This document shows positions 62,615 to 64,000 of a stretch of DNA of 64,000 nucleotides, one piece after another. The notes under the pieces were generated by a model. That model saw only the letters and a program-made list of their open reading frames with translations, ran no database searches and was not told the origin of the DNA. The stretch comes from Bacteroidia bacterium (GTDB lineage: Bacteria > Bacteroidota > Bacteroidia > Cytophagales > Flammeovirgaceae), in assembly GCA_030425505.1 (NCBI GenBank), contig JAUIAB010000001.1, positions 299,174-363,173 of the forward strand, written 5' to 3'. The position numbers and the translations under genes were made by a program. Every line of letters starts with the position of its first letter. Position 1 is the first letter of the stretch.

Positions 62615-62740
62615 TTGGGCACCCTCCCACAAGCTCTTCCGGCGGGTCGAGCCTGCCAATCCTACTAAATCCACTTCGGTCTCGCCCAGCGCCTCCTAGC
62701 CAAGGGTGCAAAACCTACCAATACCCCTCCTTTTCACTAC
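62615..62740. other. GC-rich non-coding island
   Basis: Within the AT-rich gap 62580-62847 a stretch of about 125 bases is clearly GC-rich; 38 of 60 bases at 62641-62700 are G or C. GCACCCT (62619-62625) pairs with AGGGTGC (62703-62709), enclosing the island. A 29-codon frame without ATG reads on the minus strand (62695-62606; GETEVDLVGLAGSTRRKS). It may be foreign, an RNA, or a decayed gene. Confidence 0.45.
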
Positions 62741-62847
62741 ATCCCAACTTTAATCTTCTACTCAAAAATGCAGATCAAGGTAACCACTAATTTAAGAACC
62801 TAGCCTATTTTAACTCTAAAGTAGTGAAAACCAAACTAATAAATAAA

Positions 62848-63339
62848 CTACTCCACGGATTTGTTGGAGCGTATGACCTCTGCTTCACTTCGGTCTAATT
62901 TTAAAGAACGAATAATTCTATCAACAGTTGGGTTTTGGGAGGCAAACACAATGAGTATACCAATAAACACACCCGATCCTGCAACATGTGCCGTAAAGTA
63001 ATAGCTAATAAGGCACAAAATGCTGCTAAACTCTAAAAGTGAATACTTCAAAATACAAGCACTTTTATATTCTTGCAGCTTTTCTCTGATGCTAACCTTT
63101 TGTTTCGCTTCTTTTAACTTTTTATAGTAAAAGAAAAAAGCCAGAAATAAGGGGGCTGGCGAAACAAATAAAAGCGCTAAACCAAACTCTCTGAGTCCAT
63201 CAATACCAGCAAACGCTTGGTTTTTAGATAGATAAAATAGGATCAGAAAAAACAGCAGCGGGACACTCACAAAAGCAAAAAAAACAATTCTCAAAACTCT
63301 AAAAAACTCCTCTGGAGTGCTGTAACTATCCGATTTCAT
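62848..63339 (-). CDS. Uncharacterised 4-TM membrane protein
   Basis: A 163-residue inner-membrane protein with four hydrophobic stretches (about 17-40, 48-70, 95-115, 117-135), a basic charged loop (YYKKLKEAKQKVSIREKL) between helices two and three, and a charged C-terminal tail. It has no named motif that I can identify. The start is the ATG at 63339. Its neighbours give no functional clue. Confidence 0.6.
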   Translation of the reverse strand: MKSDSYSTPEEFFRVLRIVFFAFVSVPLLFFLILFYLSKNQAFAGIDGLREFGLALLFVSPAPLFLAFFFYYKKLKEAKQKVSIREKLQEYKSACILKYSLLEFSSILCLISYYFTAHVAGSGVFIGILIVFASQNPTVDRIIRSLKLDRSEAEVIRSNKSVE

Positions 63340-63451
63340 ACTTTTACTATAGGTTTCAGGTTATTGCTAAATTAGAGAAAATACCATATACCTGAGCTTG
63401 GGCTATTAAATATGTTCTATAAAAACTTGCTGCAAAACTACTTTACTTATA

Positions 63452-63478
63452 GACCTGTTAGGTTTGAAACCTAACAGG
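63452..63478. repeat. 27-base near-perfect palindrome (ACCTGTTAGGTTT)
   Basis: ACCTGTTAGGTTT and its exact reverse complement flank a single G. A stem of 13 pairs. No clear T tract follows, so it is not an obvious terminator. It may be a dispersed palindrome of the kind seen between genes in Bacteroidota. Confidence 0.75.
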
Positions 63479-63615
63479 TTTAGTGCTACCCCGAGCTTTT
63501 ACTCCTCCATCTGATAATCTGGGTGACCTGTTTGCCATAGAGCGTATTTCTTGCTCTTTAGATGTAAAAACCAGTGTAAATAATTGTATATAAGAAAGTT
63601 AACCGTTCTGTTTAG

Positions 63616-63662
63616 TAGTTGAAATTTATAAATACAAAGTTGATATTTATAAATTTCAACTA
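63616..63662. repeat. 19-bp perfect inverted repeat, 9-base loop
   Basis: TAGTTGAAATTTATAAATA (63616-63634) and its exact reverse complement (63644-63662) surround CAAAGTTGA. A 64-codon open frame spans it (63693-63499) but is probably accidental. The gap 63340-63958 holds this, the palindrome at 63452 and nothing else that I can assign. Confidence 0.75.
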
Positions 63663-63958
63663 ACTCCGTTTTGATTCCCTCTGCCTCTACCATTGATTTG
63701 TCATCAACTTATTGCTGCAATAATTAAGGAGGAAACCGAAAAGCCTTTCATAGAGTAGGTACCATTTCAAATGTAGTATCCAATAGAAGAAGTTAACTAT
63801 GACTTATCAACTACTTAGTTGGTATAAGCTTAAGAAATAACAAGTACGGGTAGTTGTTCAAAGCATAATCATAAATATTCCACGCTTTGAGCCTATCCCT
63901 TACTTTGTTTCTCAACTTCTCTATTTCCACATTTTGAAGCAATAAAATTTAATCTATA

Positions 63959-64000
63959 ATGAAGAAGATTTTAATCCTAAGTTTATTTCTAAGCACTATT
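63959..64000 (+). CDS. Start of an exported protein, cut by the window edge
   Basis: An ATG at 63959 opens a frame reading MKKILILSLFLSTI, the basic start and hydrophobic core of a signal peptide, and runs off the right end. A -7-like ACATTTTG occurs at 63929-63936 with TTTG 21 bases before. Nothing more can be said of the protein. Confidence 0.55.
   Translation, partial: MKKILILSLFLSTI

Noticed and set aside
63499..63693. 64-codon open frame on the minus strand
   Set aside because: It runs through the 19-bp perfect hairpin, so part of its peptide is only the translated inverted repeat. There is no domain and no plausible start context.

Overview
The window is AT-rich chromosomal DNA from a Bacteroidota bacterium, most probably a gliding, possibly marine member of the Cytophagales. 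Four things support this. It carries gldC and a secreted subtilase ending in a type IX secretion (T9SS) sorting domain. It has a PorE-like protein (TPR, beta-propeller, regulatory domain, OmpA) and other Bacteroidota-type families: BatD, a CCC-motif membrane protein, OstA-like and a 1125-residue IleS. Several genes are preceded by the Bacteroidota -7 element TAnnTTTG rather than a -10 box. Shine-Dalgarno sequences are essentially absent. This assignment is inference from gene content; no 16S gene is present.

Layout. 0-8 kb: hutH and a DUF4139 protein, three small genes, ileS. 8-18.7 kb: an accessory block on the + strand with two tandem paralogous secreted, membrane-anchored TPR-CHAT (caspase-like) proteins, a 17-residue-repeat surface protein and a T9SS subtilase, closed by a strong terminator. 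18.8-28.5 kb: stress and housekeeping genes (csbD-like, pfpI-like, frr, pyrH, tRNA-Glu, atpD, grpE-dnaJ, batD, nadD, a TPR protein). 28.7-37.2 kb: an exported EEP phosphatase/nuclease, a sodium symporter, a DtxR-type and a MarR-type regulator, and a fadN-like/fadA beta-oxidation pair with a 26-bp perfect palindrome (candidate MarR operator) in front. 37.5-42 kb: sdaA, a methyltransferase and priA. 42-51 kb: an ECF sigma gene overlapping a membrane-anchored barrel-like protein, an aspartyl protease with PDZ domain, an alpha/beta hydrolase with Asp at the nucleophile position, then a minus-strand cluster elbB-spoIIM-like-recR-lspA. 51-64 kb: a PorE-like protein, acnA, a VOC protein, rpsU, an OstA-like protein, a membrane protein, dcd, a BtuF-like protein, a YdeI-like protein, gldC, a rhomboid protease and small hypotheticals; a new gene begins at the right edge.

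The most unusual signal is a dispersed element of about 92-104 bp, seen five times between 33 kb and 57 kb and always co-directional with the adjacent gene. Its left arm starts ATGAAACAGACC, with a short internal palindrome; its right arm resembles the reverse complement of the left and ends in ATGAAA. In three copies (39.0, 50.5, 56.8 kb) the right end supplies the start codon of the next gene, overlapping a TGA stop (ATGA) of a short reading frame carried by the element. In a fourth (47.1 kb) the left-end ATGA supplies the lspA stop codon. I do not recognise it as a described family. It could be a mobile palindromic element, a translational-coupling leader, or both. Other structured DNA is listed separately: a 28-bp palindrome inside an 11-bp inverted repeat (19.7 kb), a 16-bp inverted repeat before sdaA, a 19-bp perfect hairpin (63.6 kb) and a GC-rich island (62.6 kb).
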